Positions 18,817 through 29,562 of a stretch of DNA of 64,000 nucleotides are shown here, one piece after another. A program made the position numbers and the translations under genes. Source of the DNA: Vitreoscilla filiformis (GTDB taxonomy: Bacteria > Pseudomonadota > Gammaproteobacteria > Burkholderiales > Burkholderiaceae_C); the NCBI RefSeq assembly GCF_002222655.1, contig NZ_CP022423.1, positions 868,001 through 932,000 of the forward strand, written 5' to 3'. The notes under the pieces are model-generated. The model had not been told where the DNA came from. It did not search any database and saw only the letters and a program-made list of their open reading frames with translations. Position 1 is the first letter of the stretch, and each line of letters starts with the position of its first letter.

Positions 18817-20550
18817 TCAGCGGTGGCCGCGTTTGTGGGCGTACATGTCGGCGTCGGCCTGACGCAGCAGGGCATCGGCGTCTTGCCCGTCGTCCGGGTA
18901 GAGGGCCAGGCCGATGGCGGCCCCGTGTTGGGGCTCGTCGGGCGGAACCAGCGCTGCCAAGGCGGCCAGTGGCTGGCTCAGCGCGTGTTGCAGACGCAGG
19001 CGCAACGCCAGCGCCTCGCCCCGGCGCTCCACCGAGCCGAGCATGAGAACGAACTCATCGCCAGCGTAGCGGGCGGCAATGTCCCCTGGCGCGGTGGCTT
19101 CCCGCAGGCGTTGGGCCAGCTCGCATAACACCGCGTCGCCCACATCGTGGCCGAAGCGGTCGTTGATCTGCTTGAAGCGGTTCACATCAATGAACAGCAC
19201 CGTGAACGGGCGCGGATCACCTCGGCGCCGCTGTTCGCGGATGCGCTCCTCGATTTGTCGCTGCACGGCATTGCGGTTGTAGAGGCCGGTGAGCGGGTCG
19301 GTGAGCAAGCGGGTTTGCATGTCGGCGAAGCTGCGCGCCAAATCCCCCAGCTCATCGCGGCGCTGGCTGACCAGCGGTGGTGCCAAGTGGCCTTCGCCCA
19401 TGTGGCGCGCTGCATTGGCCAAGCGGCGCAGCTCGCGGGTGAGCACACTCAGCACCCAGAAACCCAACCCAACCATGCATCCCGCTGCGCCCAGGCCCAT
19501 CCAGCCTGTGGTGTGGAAACTGCGCTCTACGTCGCCCAAAAAATCGCTGCGCGGCACGGCCACGGCGATGAGCCAATCCAGCCCCGCATCGTCACGCAGC
19601 CGGGCGAAGCCGTATTGCACTTCGCGCCCCCCGTCCAGGGTGAAACGACCGGTGCGGGGTTGATCGTCCAACGTGGTGGCGGCGCGCTGCACCAAGGTTT
19701 GGTAGGTGGCGCGAATGAGCGGATCGGGTGAGTCCCCAGCGCGCACGCGCTCGGTGCGGCCATCGGGCAGGCGGCGCAGATGCGAGCTGCGCGACACACC
19801 AATGAGCTGACCATCCCCCTCCATCACCATGGCCACGCCGTTGCGGCTCAACGCCAGCCGGCTCAAAAAGGTGTTCACCCGTTGCAGGGACAAGTCTGTT
19901 GCCGCCACACCTTGGAAGGTGCCGTCAGCGGCGTTGACGCGCCGGGCGCGTGTGGCCACCAGCTCTTGGGTGCGGAAATCGATGTAAACCGCCGTCCAAA
20001 TGGCGGTTTGGGTTTGGTAGGCGCTTTCAAACCACGGACGCCGGCGCGGCTCAAACACCACCGGTTCGACCACCGGGCTTTGCAAAGCCCCCTGAATGCC
20101 CATGAAGCGATACAGCGTGCGCGGCCCATCGCCTTGGGTGCGCAAACGCAGCTCGGCTTCTTGATCGCTGTGGCGCCACAGACCGATGAAACGGCCTTGG
20201 CGGTCGCCGTAGTAGGCGTAGTTGTTGGGGTCGCGGTGGACGGACGTGGCCAGCCACAACCGCGTGCGCAACGCCGCCAGATCGCTGGAGCCGACGGCCA
20301 GCGAGGTGGGGGCCGTCACCCCACGCGGGAAGGCGGTTTCCAGCACCGCTTCCGAGCCGGCGATGTGCCGATCCACCGCTTGGGCGATGCGGTTGACGGT
20401 TTCCACCAGCAATTGCCCGGACAAATCGTCCACTGCGCTGCGCCCAGCCTGAAATGACAGGCCGCCCAACACCGCCGTCAGCACCAGCACCAACAGAACA
20501 TAAGGCCCCGTCAGCAACTGGCGCAGGGACAGGCGATCGACCAAAGGCAT
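18817..20550 (-). CDS. Membrane diguanylate cyclase with dCACHE sensor (AGDEF variant)
   Basis: 577 residues: a first membrane segment near 12-30, a periplasmic double-Cache-like sensor (about 40-330), a second membrane segment near 345-370, a HAMP linker, and a GGDEF domain (about 420-577). The GGDEF domain has F-I-D-V-N-R-F-K-Q-I-N-D-R-F-G-H and the signature reads R-Y-A-G-D-E-F. AGDEF variants are known to be active in several bacteria, so c-di-GMP synthesis is likely. An R-x-x-D inhibitory site (R-L-R-E-A) is not clear. It sits 26 bp downstream of metK on the same strand and ends 162 bp from the porin start. Confidence 0.92.
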   Translation of the reverse strand: MPLVDRLSLRQLLTGPYVLLVLVLTAVLGGLSFQAGRSAVDDLSGQLLVETVNRIAQAVDRHIAGSEAVLETAFPRGVTAPTSLAVGSSDLAALRTRLWLATSVHRDPNNYAYYGDRQGRFIGLWRHSDQEAELRLRTQGDGPRTLYRFMGIQGALQSPVVEPVVFEPRRRPWFESAYQTQTAIWTAVYIDFRTQELVATRARRVNAADGTFQGVAATDLSLQRVNTFLSRLALSRNGVAMVMEGDGQLIGVSRSSHLRRLPDGRTERVRAGDSPDPLIRATYQTLVQRAATTLDDQPRTGRFTLDGGREVQYGFARLRDDAGLDWLIAVAVPRSDFLGDVERSFHTTGWMGLGAAGCMVGLGFWVLSVLTRELRRLANAARHMGEGHLAPPLVSQRRDELGDLARSFADMQTRLLTDPLTGLYNRNAVQRQIEERIREQRRRGDPRPFTVLFIDVNRFKQINDRFGHDVGDAVLCELAQRLREATAPGDIAARYAGDEFVLMLGSVERRGEALALRLRLQHALSQPLAALAALVPPDEPQHGAAIGLALYPDDGQDADALLRQADADMYAHKRGHR

Positions 20551-20576
20551 GGCTCAGTGAACGAAACGCAGGAGGA

Positions 20577-21758
<1,182 letters not shown>

Positions 21759-21905
21759 GTTGCTCACTCGGGTTGCACGGGTTTGAGAAGGCGTCAACCG
21801 GCTCGGCAACCTGAAGAGAGCGGCGAACGCTTTAGCGGCATTTGTGTGAATCGCCCCGCAAGTTGTCCTGTTAACTCGGCGATGATTTTGAATCTTATCT
21901 GAAGC

Positions 21906-22772
21906 ATGAAGTGGTTGCTGCGCAGCGTCGCCGGCTGGCCTCTGGGGCTTGTGGCTTTTGTCGGGGGCAGTTTGGGTTGGCTGACGTGGTTGGCTTCCCC
22001 CACCTATCGGCGTCGATTGGCAGCCAACGCCACGTTGGCGGGGCTGAACAGCACCCAACGTCGCCAATCGGTGGCGGAAATCGGGCGCCTGTTCCTGGAG
22101 GTGCCTTGGCTGTGGTTTCGGGATCGTCAACGCCCCATCCTGCCGCTGATCCGTGCGTGGCACGGCACCGAACACGTCGAAGAAGCATTGCGCGCTGGGC
22201 GAGGTTTGGTGTTGCTCACGCCGCACCTGGGCTGTTTCGAGATGTCGGCCTGCGCCTACGCTGAGCGTTTCGGGCCGACCCAGCCCATCACCGTGCTGTA
22301 CCGCCCCGCCAAGCAGCCTTGGCTGGCCGACGTGCAAACCACCGCCCGCACCGCGCCGCACATGCAAGCGGCGCCGGCCAGCCTGTCGGGGGTGCGGCAG
22401 ATGATCCGGGCTTTGCGTAAGGGCGAAACCCTGGGCCTGCTGCCCGACCAAGTGCCGCCCGAAGGCCAAGGGGCCTGGGCGCCGTTCTTCGGTCAGCCGG
22501 CTTACACCATGACCCTGGCGGCGCGCCTGGTGCAGCAAACCGGCTGCGCCGTGCTGCTGACGTGGTGTGAACGCCTGCCCGGCGCGCAAGGGTTCGTCAT
22601 GCATTACGCCCCGTTGCCCTCGGCGTTGCCCAAGGGGGACGAAGCGGCCGCCGCCGCCATCAACGCCGCGATGGAATGGACGATTCGCCACATCCCCCAT
22701 CAATACCTCTGGGGCTACAACCGCTACAAAGGGCCGCGCAGCTTGCCCGCGACGCTGGAGGCCGGTGCATGA
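21906..22772 (+). CDS. LpxL/HtrB-family lipid A biosynthesis acyltransferase (first of two)
   Basis: 288 residues with an N-terminal membrane anchor and the H-(X)4-E acyltransferase motif H-L-G-C-F-E near residue 105, typical of LpxL/LpxM enzymes that add secondary acyl chains to lipid A at the inner membrane. [11 protein letters not shown] and W-G-Y-N-R-Y-K-G further match the family. Its stop overlaps the next gene's ATG (ATGA). Two HtrB-family genes followed by dapF is a common arrangement in Burkholderiales. Which chain each adds cannot be told here. Confidence 0.94.
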   Translation: MKWLLRSVAGWPLGLVAFVGGSLGWLTWLASPTYRRRLAANATLAGLNSTQRRQSVAEIGRLFLEVPWLWFRDRQRPILPLIRAWHGTEHVEEALRAGRGLVLLTPHLGCFEMSACAYAERFGPTQPITVLYRPAKQPWLADVQTTARTAPHMQAAPASLSGVRQMIRALRKGETLGLLPDQVPPEGQGAWAPFFGQPAYTMTLAARLVQQTGCAVLLTWCERLPGAQGFVMHYAPLPSALPKGDEAAAAAINAAMEWTIRHIPHQYLWGYNRYKGPRSLPATLEAGA

Positions 22773-23683
22773 GCGATTTCAAACAGCGTCGCGCCGAATG
22801 GGGTGGGCGCAGTTTTCTGGCGCTGCTGTGGCTGCTGCATTGGTTGCCGCTGCCGCTGCTGGCCGCCTTCGGGCGAGCATTGGGGGAATGGGTGCTATGG
22901 CCGTTGGCGCGTTCGCGCCGGCGCATCGTGCTGACGAACCTGCGCCTGTGTTTTCCGGACATGGACGATGCCGCCCGCCGCCGTCTGGGCCGCGAGCACC
23001 TGGGCTGGCTGATGCGCAGCATGTTGGAGCGCTCGCTGTTGCTCTACGCCTCGCCGGCGCGGCTGGCCCGGTTGATCCAAGTAGAAGGTGACCTGACGCA
23101 GTTCACCCAACACCCAGACACCTCGGCGATGTGGATGCTGCCGCACTTTGTGGCGCTGGACTTCATCGCCCCGCCGCTGACGTTCGGCCAGCAGCGCAGC
23201 ATGGTGAGCATCTACCAAACCCAGCGCAACCCGGTGATGGACGACGCCCTGCGCCGCGTGCGCTTGCGCCTGGGCAGTGACACGCTGTTGGTCGATCGCT
23301 CGCAAGGCGTGCGCCCCGTGGTGCGTGCCATCCACAAGGGGGCGGTGTTCATCAATGCGTCGGACATGGATTTTGGCCCGCAGGACTCGGCGTTCGTGCC
23401 CTTTTTCGGCGTGGCGGCGAACACCTTGCTGTCTCCCGCACGCTTGGCGGCTTCGCTGAAGTTGCGGGTGCAGATTTTGGTGGTCGAGATGCTGCCGCGT
23501 GGGCGGGGCTACCGCCTGCATGTCCACGAGATGCCGCCCGGCTTTGACGACCCCGATCCCGTGCGTGCTACCGCCGCGTGGCACCAATGGCTGGAAGCCC
23601 GCATCCGCGAGATGCCGGCCCAGTATTACTGGGTGCATCGTCGCTTCAAAACCCGTCCGGAAGGCGAAGCGCGCTTCTACTGA
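22769..23683 (+). CDS. LpxL/HtrB-family lipid A biosynthesis acyltransferase (second of two)
   Basis: 304 residues. After a hydrophobic N-terminus (about 15-45) comes [14 protein letters not shown], the usual LpxL entry sequence. Where the H-(X)4-D/E motif is expected the sequence reads L-P-H-F-V-A-L-D, so the His/Asp pair is preserved with normal spacing. The [14 protein letters not shown] segment and Y-Y-W-V-H-R-R-F-K end complete the family pattern. The ATG at 22769 overlaps the upstream stop by 4 bp, so the two acyltransferases are translationally coupled. Confidence 0.93.
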   Translation: MSDFKQRRAEWGGRSFLALLWLLHWLPLPLLAAFGRALGEWVLWPLARSRRRIVLTNLRLCFPDMDDAARRRLGREHLGWLMRSMLERSLLLYASPARLARLIQVEGDLTQFTQHPDTSAMWMLPHFVALDFIAPPLTFGQQRSMVSIYQTQRNPVMDDALRRVRLRLGSDTLLVDRSQGVRPVVRAIHKGAVFINASDMDFGPQDSAFVPFFGVAANTLLSPARLAASLKLRVQILVVEMLPRGRGYRLHVHEMPPGFDDPDPVRATAAWHQWLEARIREMPAQYYWVHRRFKTRPEGEARFY

Positions 23684-23721
23684 TGGCTGATCCCAACCCG
23701 CTGTTTGCGCGAGAAACCCCC

Positions 23722-24579
23722 ATGCGACTGCGTTTCACCAAAATGCACGGCGCCGGCAATGACTTCGTTGTCATCGACGCCACCACCACCCCGCTGACCC
23801 TCACCCCCGCCCAACTGCGCCACCTGGGCGACCGGCGTTTCGGCGTCGGCGCCGATCAAATTTTGGTGGTGGAAGCCCCGAGCCGGGCGGATGTGGATTT
23901 CCGTTACCGCATCTTCAACGGTGCCACCGGCGATGAAGTGGAGCAATGCGGCAACGGTTCGCGCTGTTTCGTGCGCTATGTGCATGACCAGGGCCTGTCC
24001 ACGCGCAACCCGCTGCGCGTGGAAACGGTGAACAACCTGTTGGAGCTGACGGATCAGCCCGATGGCCGCGTCACCGTCAACATGAACCAGCCGATGTTTG
24101 AACACGCCCGGCTGCCGTTCGACGCCACCGGCTTGGTGCCGCGCCTGGAAAACGGCTTCGAGCTGTGGCCGCTGGCGCTGGCCGATGGGGTGTCGGTCGA
24201 GGTGGCGGTGGTGTCCATGGGCAACCCGCATGCGGTGCAGCGGGTGGACGATGTCGAGCGGGCGCCGGTGGCGCTGATTGGGCCGCAGGTCGAAGCGCAT
24301 CCTCGGTTTGCGCGCAAGGTCAACGCGGGGTTCATGCAGGTGCGCAGCCGCGCCGAGATTGCCCTGCGGGTTTTCGAGCGCGACGCCGGCGAAACCCTGG
24401 CCTGCGGGACGGGGGCGTGTGCGGCGGTGGTCGCCGGCATCCGCTTGGGTTGGTTGGACGCGACGGTGGACGTTCACACCCGAGGGGGCTGCCTCACCAT
24501 CACCTGGCAGGGCGAAGGCCATCCGGTGATGATGACCGGCCCAGCGGTGACGGTGTTTGAAGGCGAGATCGACCTGTGA
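23722..24579 (+). CDS. dapF: Diaminopimelate epimerase
   Basis: DapF interconverts LL- and meso-diaminopimelate for lysine and peptidoglycan synthesis. The 285-residue protein begins at the family start [15 protein letters not shown] and contains both catalytic cysteines in E-Q-C-G-N-G-S-R-C (about residue 75) and A-C-G-T-G-A-C-A (about 230). A TGATG start at 23683 directly overlapping the previous stop would add 13 residues and is possible, but alignment supports 23722. Its stop overlaps the GTG start of the DUF484 gene. Confidence 0.97.
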   Translation: MRLRFTKMHGAGNDFVVIDATTTPLTLTPAQLRHLGDRRFGVGADQILVVEAPSRADVDFRYRIFNGATGDEVEQCGNGSRCFVRYVHDQGLSTRNPLRVETVNNLLELTDQPDGRVTVNMNQPMFEHARLPFDATGLVPRLENGFELWPLALADGVSVEVAVVSMGNPHAVQRVDDVERAPVALIGPQVEAHPRFARKVNAGFMQVRSRAEIALRVFERDAGETLACGTGACAAVVAGIRLGWLDATVDVHTRGGCLTITWQGEGHPVMMTGPAVTVFEGEIDL

Positions 24580-25286
24580 CACCGTTGCCCGCCGCGCTCA
24601 CCACCGAGGAAGCGGTGCTGGATTGGCTGTTGCGCGATCCGGCGATGTTGACGCGCCATGCCGGTTGGCTGGAGCAGATGCGCTTGCCCAGCTTGCACGA
24701 TGGCCGGGTGGTTTCTCTGCATGAACGGCAACTGGAGCAGGTGCGGGAGCGCCTCAAAACGGCAGAGGAGCGTTACCGCACGCTGATCCAGTTGGGCCAT
24801 GACAACCAACGCCTGGCCGGCGCCATGCACCGCTGGACGTGTGCGGTGATGCAAGCGCGTCATGCGGCCTTGCTCGGCCCGGTGTTGGTGGAGAAACTGC
24901 GCCACGAGTTTGCCGTGCCGCAGGTGGCGTTGCGCATGTGGCGTGTGGCGCCGTCGTTTGCACATTTGCCGCTGGCGCGTCCGGTGAGCGAGCGCATCCA
25001 GACGTTCGCCGCCAGTTTGGCCCAGCCGTTTTGCGGCTACAACGCCCACTACGAGGCCGCGCAGTGGCTGGACGACCCAGCGGTGCCCGTGCGCTCGCTG
25101 GCCATGATCCCGCTGCGGCCCGGCGCCCAGCGCACCGGCGCCTGCTTTGGCCTGCTGGTGCTGGGTTCACCCGATCCGGCGCGTTACCACCCCGAGTTGG
25201 CGGTGGATTTTTTGGCGCAGATCGGGGAAGTGGCCAGCGCGGCGTTGAGTCGCTTACTGGTGGCAGAGGCCAGCGGGCCGACCTGA
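24576..25286 (+). CDS. DUF484-family protein
   Basis: 236 residues matching DUF484: an N-terminal [12 protein letters not shown] segment, a coiled-coil [14 protein letters not shown] stretch (about 45-70), and a GAF-like C-terminal half. It starts with GTG overlapping the dapF stop (GTGA). In most proteobacteria the order is dapF-DUF484-xerC; here the third place is taken by a convergent dadA, with 33 bp of 3' overlap, and xerC is not in this window. Molecular function of DUF484 proteins is unknown. Confidence 0.9.
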   Translation: MTPLPAALTTEEAVLDWLLRDPAMLTRHAGWLEQMRLPSLHDGRVVSLHERQLEQVRERLKTAEERYRTLIQLGHDNQRLAGAMHRWTCAVMQARHAALLGPVLVEKLRHEFAVPQVALRMWRVAPSFAHLPLARPVSERIQTFAASLAQPFCGYNAHYEAAQWLDDPAVPVRSLAMIPLRPGAQRTGACFGLLVLGSPDPARYHPELAVDFLAQIGEVASAALSRLLVAEASGPT

Positions 25287-26579
25287 AGTGCGGCCAGGGG
25301 CGGGCACCGGGCCGCAAAACGCGAACGACAACTCCGGCGCCTTGCCGCACATCAACTCCGCCAGGGCGCGGCCCGAACCGGCGCCGTGCGTCCAGCCCAG
25401 CGTGCCGTGGCCGGCGTTGAGCCACAACCGCCCGACTTTGGCCGCCCGGCCAATGTAGGGAATGTTGGTCGGGGTGCTGGGGCGCAGGCCCGTCCAGTAG
25501 TGGGGCTCGGAGGTGTCGGCCACGCCGGGGAACAGTTCCTCGTAGCGACGCACCAGCGCTTGGCAGCGCACTTGCGCGGTGGGCGTGTCCAGTCGCGTGT
25601 CCAAGCCGGCCATTTCGGCGGTGCCAGCGATGCGGATGTGATCCCCCAGGCGTGAAATGGCAATCTTGCGCGAGTCGTCCAACAAACTCACCACGCTGGC
25701 TGCGTCGGGGCGCTTCAGTCGCAGGGTGGCGGAGTAACCCTTGGCCGGGTAAATGTCCAAATCGACGCCGATCGGGCGCAGCAGCGGTGCGGTGTAGCTG
25801 CCCATCGCCACCACGTACTGGTCGGCCACGAGACGGCGGCTGGCACGGCTTAGGCGATCGGCCACCCGCACGGCGCTGATCTCGCCGCCCGTGGTTTCCA
25901 GCCCGAGCACGTCGTGCTCCCACAGGAAGCGCACGCCGCGTTCCGCACAGCGCTGCGCCAATTTTTGGGTGAACACGCAGGCATCGCCCGATTCATCGCT
26001 GGGCGTGAAGGTGCCCCCGTGGATGTTCGGCCCAAATGCGGCCAGCGCCGGCTCGACGCGCAACACCTCCTCGCGGGACAGCACACGCCGATCCACCCCG
26101 TACTGGCGCATCAACTCGGCACCCGCAGCGCCGGCTTCAAAGTCTGCCGCCGACGAAAAGAAGTGCAGGATGCCGCGTTCCAAACGGTTGTAGGTGATGC
26201 CGGTTTGTGCCACCAGCGCCTTCAGGCTGTCATGCGAATACGCGCCCAGGGCCACCAACTGACGCACGTTGCGAGCGAAGGCCGCATCGGTGCATTGGGT
26301 GAGGAATTTCACGCCCCAGCGCCATTGATAGGGGTCGAGTTTGGGGCGGAACAGCAGGGGCGAGTCGTCATGCAGCAGCCATTTGGCGACCTTCAGCGGC
26401 GCACCCGCATTGGCCCAAGGCTCGCAGAAACTGACCGAAATTTGCGCCCCGTTGGCGAAACTGGTTTCCAAGGCGGCGTCGGCTTGGCGATCCACCACCG
26501 TCACCTCGTGGCCTGCTTCGGCCAGATACCAAGCCGTGGACACGCCGATGATGCCGGCGCCCAAAACGATGACGTGCAT
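25254..26579 (-). CDS. dadA: D-amino acid dehydrogenase small subunit
   Basis: DadA oxidises D-amino acids (chiefly D-alanine) to keto acids using FAD and passes electrons to the respiratory chain. The 441-residue product has the N-terminal dinucleotide-binding V-L-G-A-G-I-I-G-V-S-T-A-W-Y, the Q-W-R-W-G-V-K-F-L segment, and the C-terminal G-L-R-P-S-T-P-T-N-I-P and G-H-G-T-L-G-W-T flavin-contact motifs typical of DadA. ATG 26579 was chosen over an upstream codon because the FAD motif begins two residues in. Candidate regulatory DNA lies in the 125-bp spacer to uspA. Confidence 0.95.
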   Translation of the reverse strand: MHVIVLGAGIIGVSTAWYLAEAGHEVTVVDRQADAALETSFANGAQISVSFCEPWANAGAPLKVAKWLLHDDSPLLFRPKLDPYQWRWGVKFLTQCTDAAFARNVRQLVALGAYSHDSLKALVAQTGITYNRLERGILHFFSSAADFEAGAAGAELMRQYGVDRRVLSREEVLRVEPALAAFGPNIHGGTFTPSDESGDACVFTQKLAQRCAERGVRFLWEHDVLGLETTGGEISAVRVADRLSRASRRLVADQYVVAMGSYTAPLLRPIGVDLDIYPAKGYSATLRLKRPDAASVVSLLDDSRKIAISRLGDHIRIAGTAEMAGLDTRLDTPTAQVRCQALVRRYEELFPGVADTSEPHYWTGLRPSTPTNIPYIGRAAKVGRLWLNAGHGTLGWTHGAGSGRALAELMCGKAPELSFAFCGPVPAPGRTSGRPAGLCHQ

Positions 26580-26660
26580 GATGGCCACCTCGTTGCGTTG
26601 ACGCACACGCCGGGTGGCGTGCGACTGTGGGCTTAGATTCTGGACAGTCGCACGAATTTC

Positions 26661-26692
26661 ATGAAGCTGAATGAATGTTTATCCAGCTTCAT
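26661..26692. promoter_or_regulatory. 9-bp inverted repeat between uspA and dadA
   Basis: ATGAAGCTG (26661-26669) and CAGCTTCAT (26684-26692) are exact reverse complements around a 14-bp loop; flanking TTTC and GAAA extend the stem with a small bulge. It is 12 bp past the uspA stop and about 80-110 bp upstream of dadA. No T-run follows on either strand, so an operator for dadA is as likely as a weak terminator for uspA. Confidence 0.4.
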
Positions 26693-26704
26693 TAGAAAAA
26701 CTGA

Positions 26705-27127
26705 TCAACGCACCAACAGCACTGGGGTGTTGCAATGCGCCATCACCTTGGTCGCTACTGAACCCAGGATCAAGTTGCCCAAGCTGCCGTGGCCGTGGGA
26801 GCCCATGATGAGCAAATCGAAACTGCCGTGGTTGGCCGTCGCGGAGATGACATCGGCGGCATGGCCTACCTTGTGGGCAAACTCCGCTTGCAGCGTTTGG
26901 CGCTCGAAGAATGTGCGGATGGGCTTGAACACCTTCGCAGCTTCATCGTCGTAATACTCGTGCAGGGCCTCGGGGGTGAGTGCCGCTGCGGCCCGGGGGG
27001 GAATGGCCATCACCGCGTGGAGCACGGTGTATTCGTGATGAGCCCCCAGCCATTCGTCGTGGGCGGCCAGGTAGGCCAGCATGCGCTTGGTGTAGGGGCT
27101 GCCATCGACGGCGACGAGGATTTTCAT
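26705..27127 (-). CDS. Universal stress protein (UspA family)
   Basis: A 140-residue single-domain Usp starting M-K-I-L-V-A-V-D-G-S. The ATP-binding signature G-S-H-G-H-G-S-L-G-N-L-I-L-G-S-V is intact near residues 108-124, so this belongs to the nucleotide-binding subgroup rather than the UspA-type that lacks it. Role is general stress or energy-state signalling, not specifiable from sequence. It is monocistronic by spacing (125 bp to dadA, 387 bp to pckG on the other strand). Confidence 0.95.
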   Translation of the reverse strand: MKILVAVDGSPYTKRMLAYLAAHDEWLGAHHEYTVLHAVMAIPPRAAAALTPEALHEYYDDEAAKVFKPIRTFFERQTLQAEFAHKVGHAADVISATANHGSFDLLIMGSHGHGSLGNLILGSVATKVMAHCNTPVLLVR

Positions 27128-27514
27128 GCGCGATCTCCAGAAGAACAGGTTGAGCGAGTGTCAGAACCGCGTCAGTGTCGCACGGGGCCTGCGAATTCCC
27201 CCTATGTTGACGGGCCTTGAGCCACATCAGGTTTCATGGGGAAGAGAGAGCGTCAGACCCTGGATGCATTCAACTATTCTTGATTTGCATAGTTTGGCTG
27301 ACACGGCAGATTACGGCATCGTTACACTCGCCCGCTCGCGGCCTTCTACATGTGGAGGGCTGAAATTCCCCTGAATCGTGCTGAAACAGCGCCGTAACTG
27401 AGCGCTGTGCTGTGTGCGGCATTGGGCAAGTTTCGTGAGGCGTCGCGGTGTGCGGGATGGCTCGGCGGAATTCGCCCAATGTCGTTTTGTTTTCTCTGAT
27501 TGGAGCCTCTCACC
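27128..27514. other. Non-coding spacer between uspA and pckG
   Basis: This 387-bp stretch separates divergent uspA and pckG and must hold both promoters. I see no convincing open frame. The last 25 bp contain TGGAGCC about ten bases before the pckG ATG, a usable ribosome-binding site. A stretch around 27275-27310 is relatively AT-rich and could hold a promoter, but I find no well-spaced hexamer pair I would defend. Confidence 0.6.
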
Positions 27515-29371
27515 ATGACCGTGCAAGTGAACGCCCCCGCGTATGTGAAAAACGCCAAGCTGGTGGCTTGGGTTGCTGAAATCGCCGCCCTGACCCAGCC
27601 CAAAGACATCGTCTGGTGCGATGGCAGCCAAGAAGAATATGACCGCTTCTGCCAACAACTGGTGGACGCTGGCACCTTCAAGAAGCTGAACGAAGCCAAG
27701 CGCCCGAACAGCTTCCTGGCCTGCACCGACCCGTCGGACGTGGCCCGCGTGGAAGACCGCACCTTCATTTGTGCCGACTCCAAGGAACTGGCTGGCCCGA
27801 CCAACAACTGGATGGCCCCCGCCGACATGCGCGCCCTGCTGCAAACCGGCGAGAACGCGCTGTTCAAGGGTTGCATGGCTGGCCGCACCATGTACGTGAT
27901 CCCGTTCAGCATGGGCCCGCTGGGTTCGCCCATCGCCCACGTTGGCATTGAGCTGAGCGACAGCGCTTACGTCGCCGTCAACATGAAGCTGATGACCCGC
28001 ATGGGCAAGGCCGTGTTCGACGTGATCGGCGAAAACGGTGACTTCGTGCCGTGCGTCCACACCGTGGGCGCTCCCCTGGCCGAAGGCCAGAAGGACGAAA
28101 CCGTGTGGCCTTGCAACCCCAAGACCAAGTACATCGTCCACTACCCGAACACCCGCGAAATCTGGTCGTACGGCTCGGGCTACGGCGGTAATGCGCTGCT
28201 GGGCAAGAAGTGCTTCGCCCTGCGCATCGCCTCGAACATGGGCCGTGAGCAAGGCTGGCTGGCCGAGCACATGCTCATCCTGGGCGTGACCTCGCCGGAA
28301 GGCAAGAAGTACCACGTTGCAGCCGCCTTCCCGTCGGCTTGCGGCAAGACCAACTTTGCCATGCTGATTCCGCCGGCGGCCCTGAACGGCTGGACGGTGA
28401 CCACCATCGGCGACGACATCGCCTGGATCAAGCCCACCGCCGACGGCAAGCTCCGCGCCATCAACCCCGAAGCCGGTTACTTCGGCGTGGCCCCGGGCAC
28501 GAACTTCAAGACCAACCCGAACTGCATGAAGTCGCTGGACAAGGGCGTGATCTACACGAACGTCGCCCTGACCGATGACGGCGACGTCTGGTGGGAAGGC
28601 ATGGACGGCGACGCTCCGGCCCACGCCATCGACTGGCAAGGCAAGGACTGGTCGCCTGCCGTCGCCAAGGAAACCGGCGCCAAGGCTGCACACCCGAACG
28701 CCCGCTTCACCGTGGCCGCCACCAACAACCCGGCCCTCGACCCGGCTTGGGATGACGCCGCTGGCGTGGTGATCGACGCCTTCATCTTCGGTGGCCGTCG
28801 CTCCACCACCGTGCCGCTGGTGACCGAAGCCCGCGACTGGACGGAAGGCGTGTACATGGCCGCCACCATGGGTTCGGAAACCACCGCTGCTGCCTTCGGC
28901 GCGCAAGGTGTGGTGCGTCGTGACCCGTTCGCCATGCTGCCGTTCGCTGGCTACAACATGAGCGACTACTTCCAGCACTGGCTGGACATGGGCGCCAAGC
29001 TGCAAGCCTCGGGTGCCACGCTGCCGAAGATCTTCTGCGTGAACTGGTTCCGCAAGGGCGCCGACGGCAAGTTCGTCTGGCCGGGTTACGGTGACAACGC
29101 CCGCGTCCTGAAGTGGATGATCGAACGCGTGGAAGGCAAGGCACAAGCCGGCGTCGAGCACCTGTTCGGCCTGACCCCGAACTACGAAGACCTGACCTGG
29201 GACGGCCTGGACTTCAGCCGCGAGCAATACACCTCGGTGACCAGCATCGACCACGCTGCTTGGACGGAAGAACTCAAGCTGCACACCGAGCTGTTCACCA
29301 CGCTGGAATACCACCTGCCGGAAGCGCTGAAGGCAACCAAGGCCAAGTTGGAAGCCGCGTTGGCCGCTTGA
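27515..29371 (+). CDS. pckG: GTP-dependent phosphoenolpyruvate carboxykinase
   Basis: PckG converts oxaloacetate and GTP to phosphoenolpyruvate, the entry step of gluconeogenesis. The 618-residue length and motifs fit the GTP-type enzyme, not the shorter ATP-type: the kinase-1a loop [10 protein letters not shown] (about residue 275-285, with the hyper-reactive cysteine), G-D-D-I-A-W-I-K, and [11 protein letters not shown]. Codon choice is strongly biased to C-ending codons compared with neighbours, consistent with high expression. The ATG at 27515 (MTVQVNAP) follows a GGAG. Two hairpins follow the stop. Confidence 0.98.
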   Translation: MTVQVNAPAYVKNAKLVAWVAEIAALTQPKDIVWCDGSQEEYDRFCQQLVDAGTFKKLNEAKRPNSFLACTDPSDVARVEDRTFICADSKELAGPTNNWMAPADMRALLQTGENALFKGCMAGRTMYVIPFSMGPLGSPIAHVGIELSDSAYVAVNMKLMTRMGKAVFDVIGENGDFVPCVHTVGAPLAEGQKDETVWPCNPKTKYIVHYPNTREIWSYGSGYGGNALLGKKCFALRIASNMGREQGWLAEHMLILGVTSPEGKKYHVAAAFPSACGKTNFAMLIPPAALNGWTVTTIGDDIAWIKPTADGKLRAINPEAGYFGVAPGTNFKTNPNCMKSLDKGVIYTNVALTDDGDVWWEGMDGDAPAHAIDWQGKDWSPAVAKETGAKAAHPNARFTVAATNNPALDPAWDDAAGVVIDAFIFGGRRSTTVPLVTEARDWTEGVYMAATMGSETTAAAFGAQGVVRRDPFAMLPFAGYNMSDYFQHWLDMGAKLQASGATLPKIFCVNWFRKGADGKFVWPGYGDNARVLKWMIERVEGKAQAGVEHLFGLTPNYEDLTWDGLDFSREQYTSVTSIDHAAWTEELKLHTELFTTLEYHLPEALKATKAKLEAALAA

Positions 29372-29382
29372 GCCTCTGATGA

Positions 29383-29442
29383 AAGGGCCGTTTTGGCCCT
29401 TCTCTCGCCAAAAACCAGTCAGTGAACCTGACTGGTTTTTTT
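29383..29442 (+). terminator. Tandem hairpins after pckG, the second a rho-independent terminator
   Basis: First hairpin: AAGGGCC (29383-29389), 5-nt loop, GGCCCTT (29395-29401). Second: AACCAGTCAG (29413-29422), loop TGAAC, CTGACTGGTT (29428-29437), followed by TTTTT. The second has a 10-bp stem, a T-run downstream and an A-run upstream, so it should terminate pckG transcription and insulate the repeat-protein gene. Confidence 0.88.
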
Positions 29443-29562
29443 ATGCCTGTCTCTTGCCGAAGATCCCGTGGCTGAATAGCGAGACAAACAACTAGAAATC
29501 CCACGCCACACCACTTAACAGCAGAATAAAACCTCCTTCAATCCAGGGATTGGCAAAGCATC

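Noticed and set aside
21759..21905. Possible SAM riboswitch in the metK leader
   Set aside because: Stems can be drawn, and a CGGCAACC-like stretch is present, but it is on the wrong strand for metK and the conserved core of SAM-I, SAM-II or SAH classes could not be found. A covariance-model search would decide.
27311..29314. Long minus-strand frame opposite pckG
   Set aside because: pckG on the plus strand is full length with all motifs, so this is an artefact of strong codon bias.
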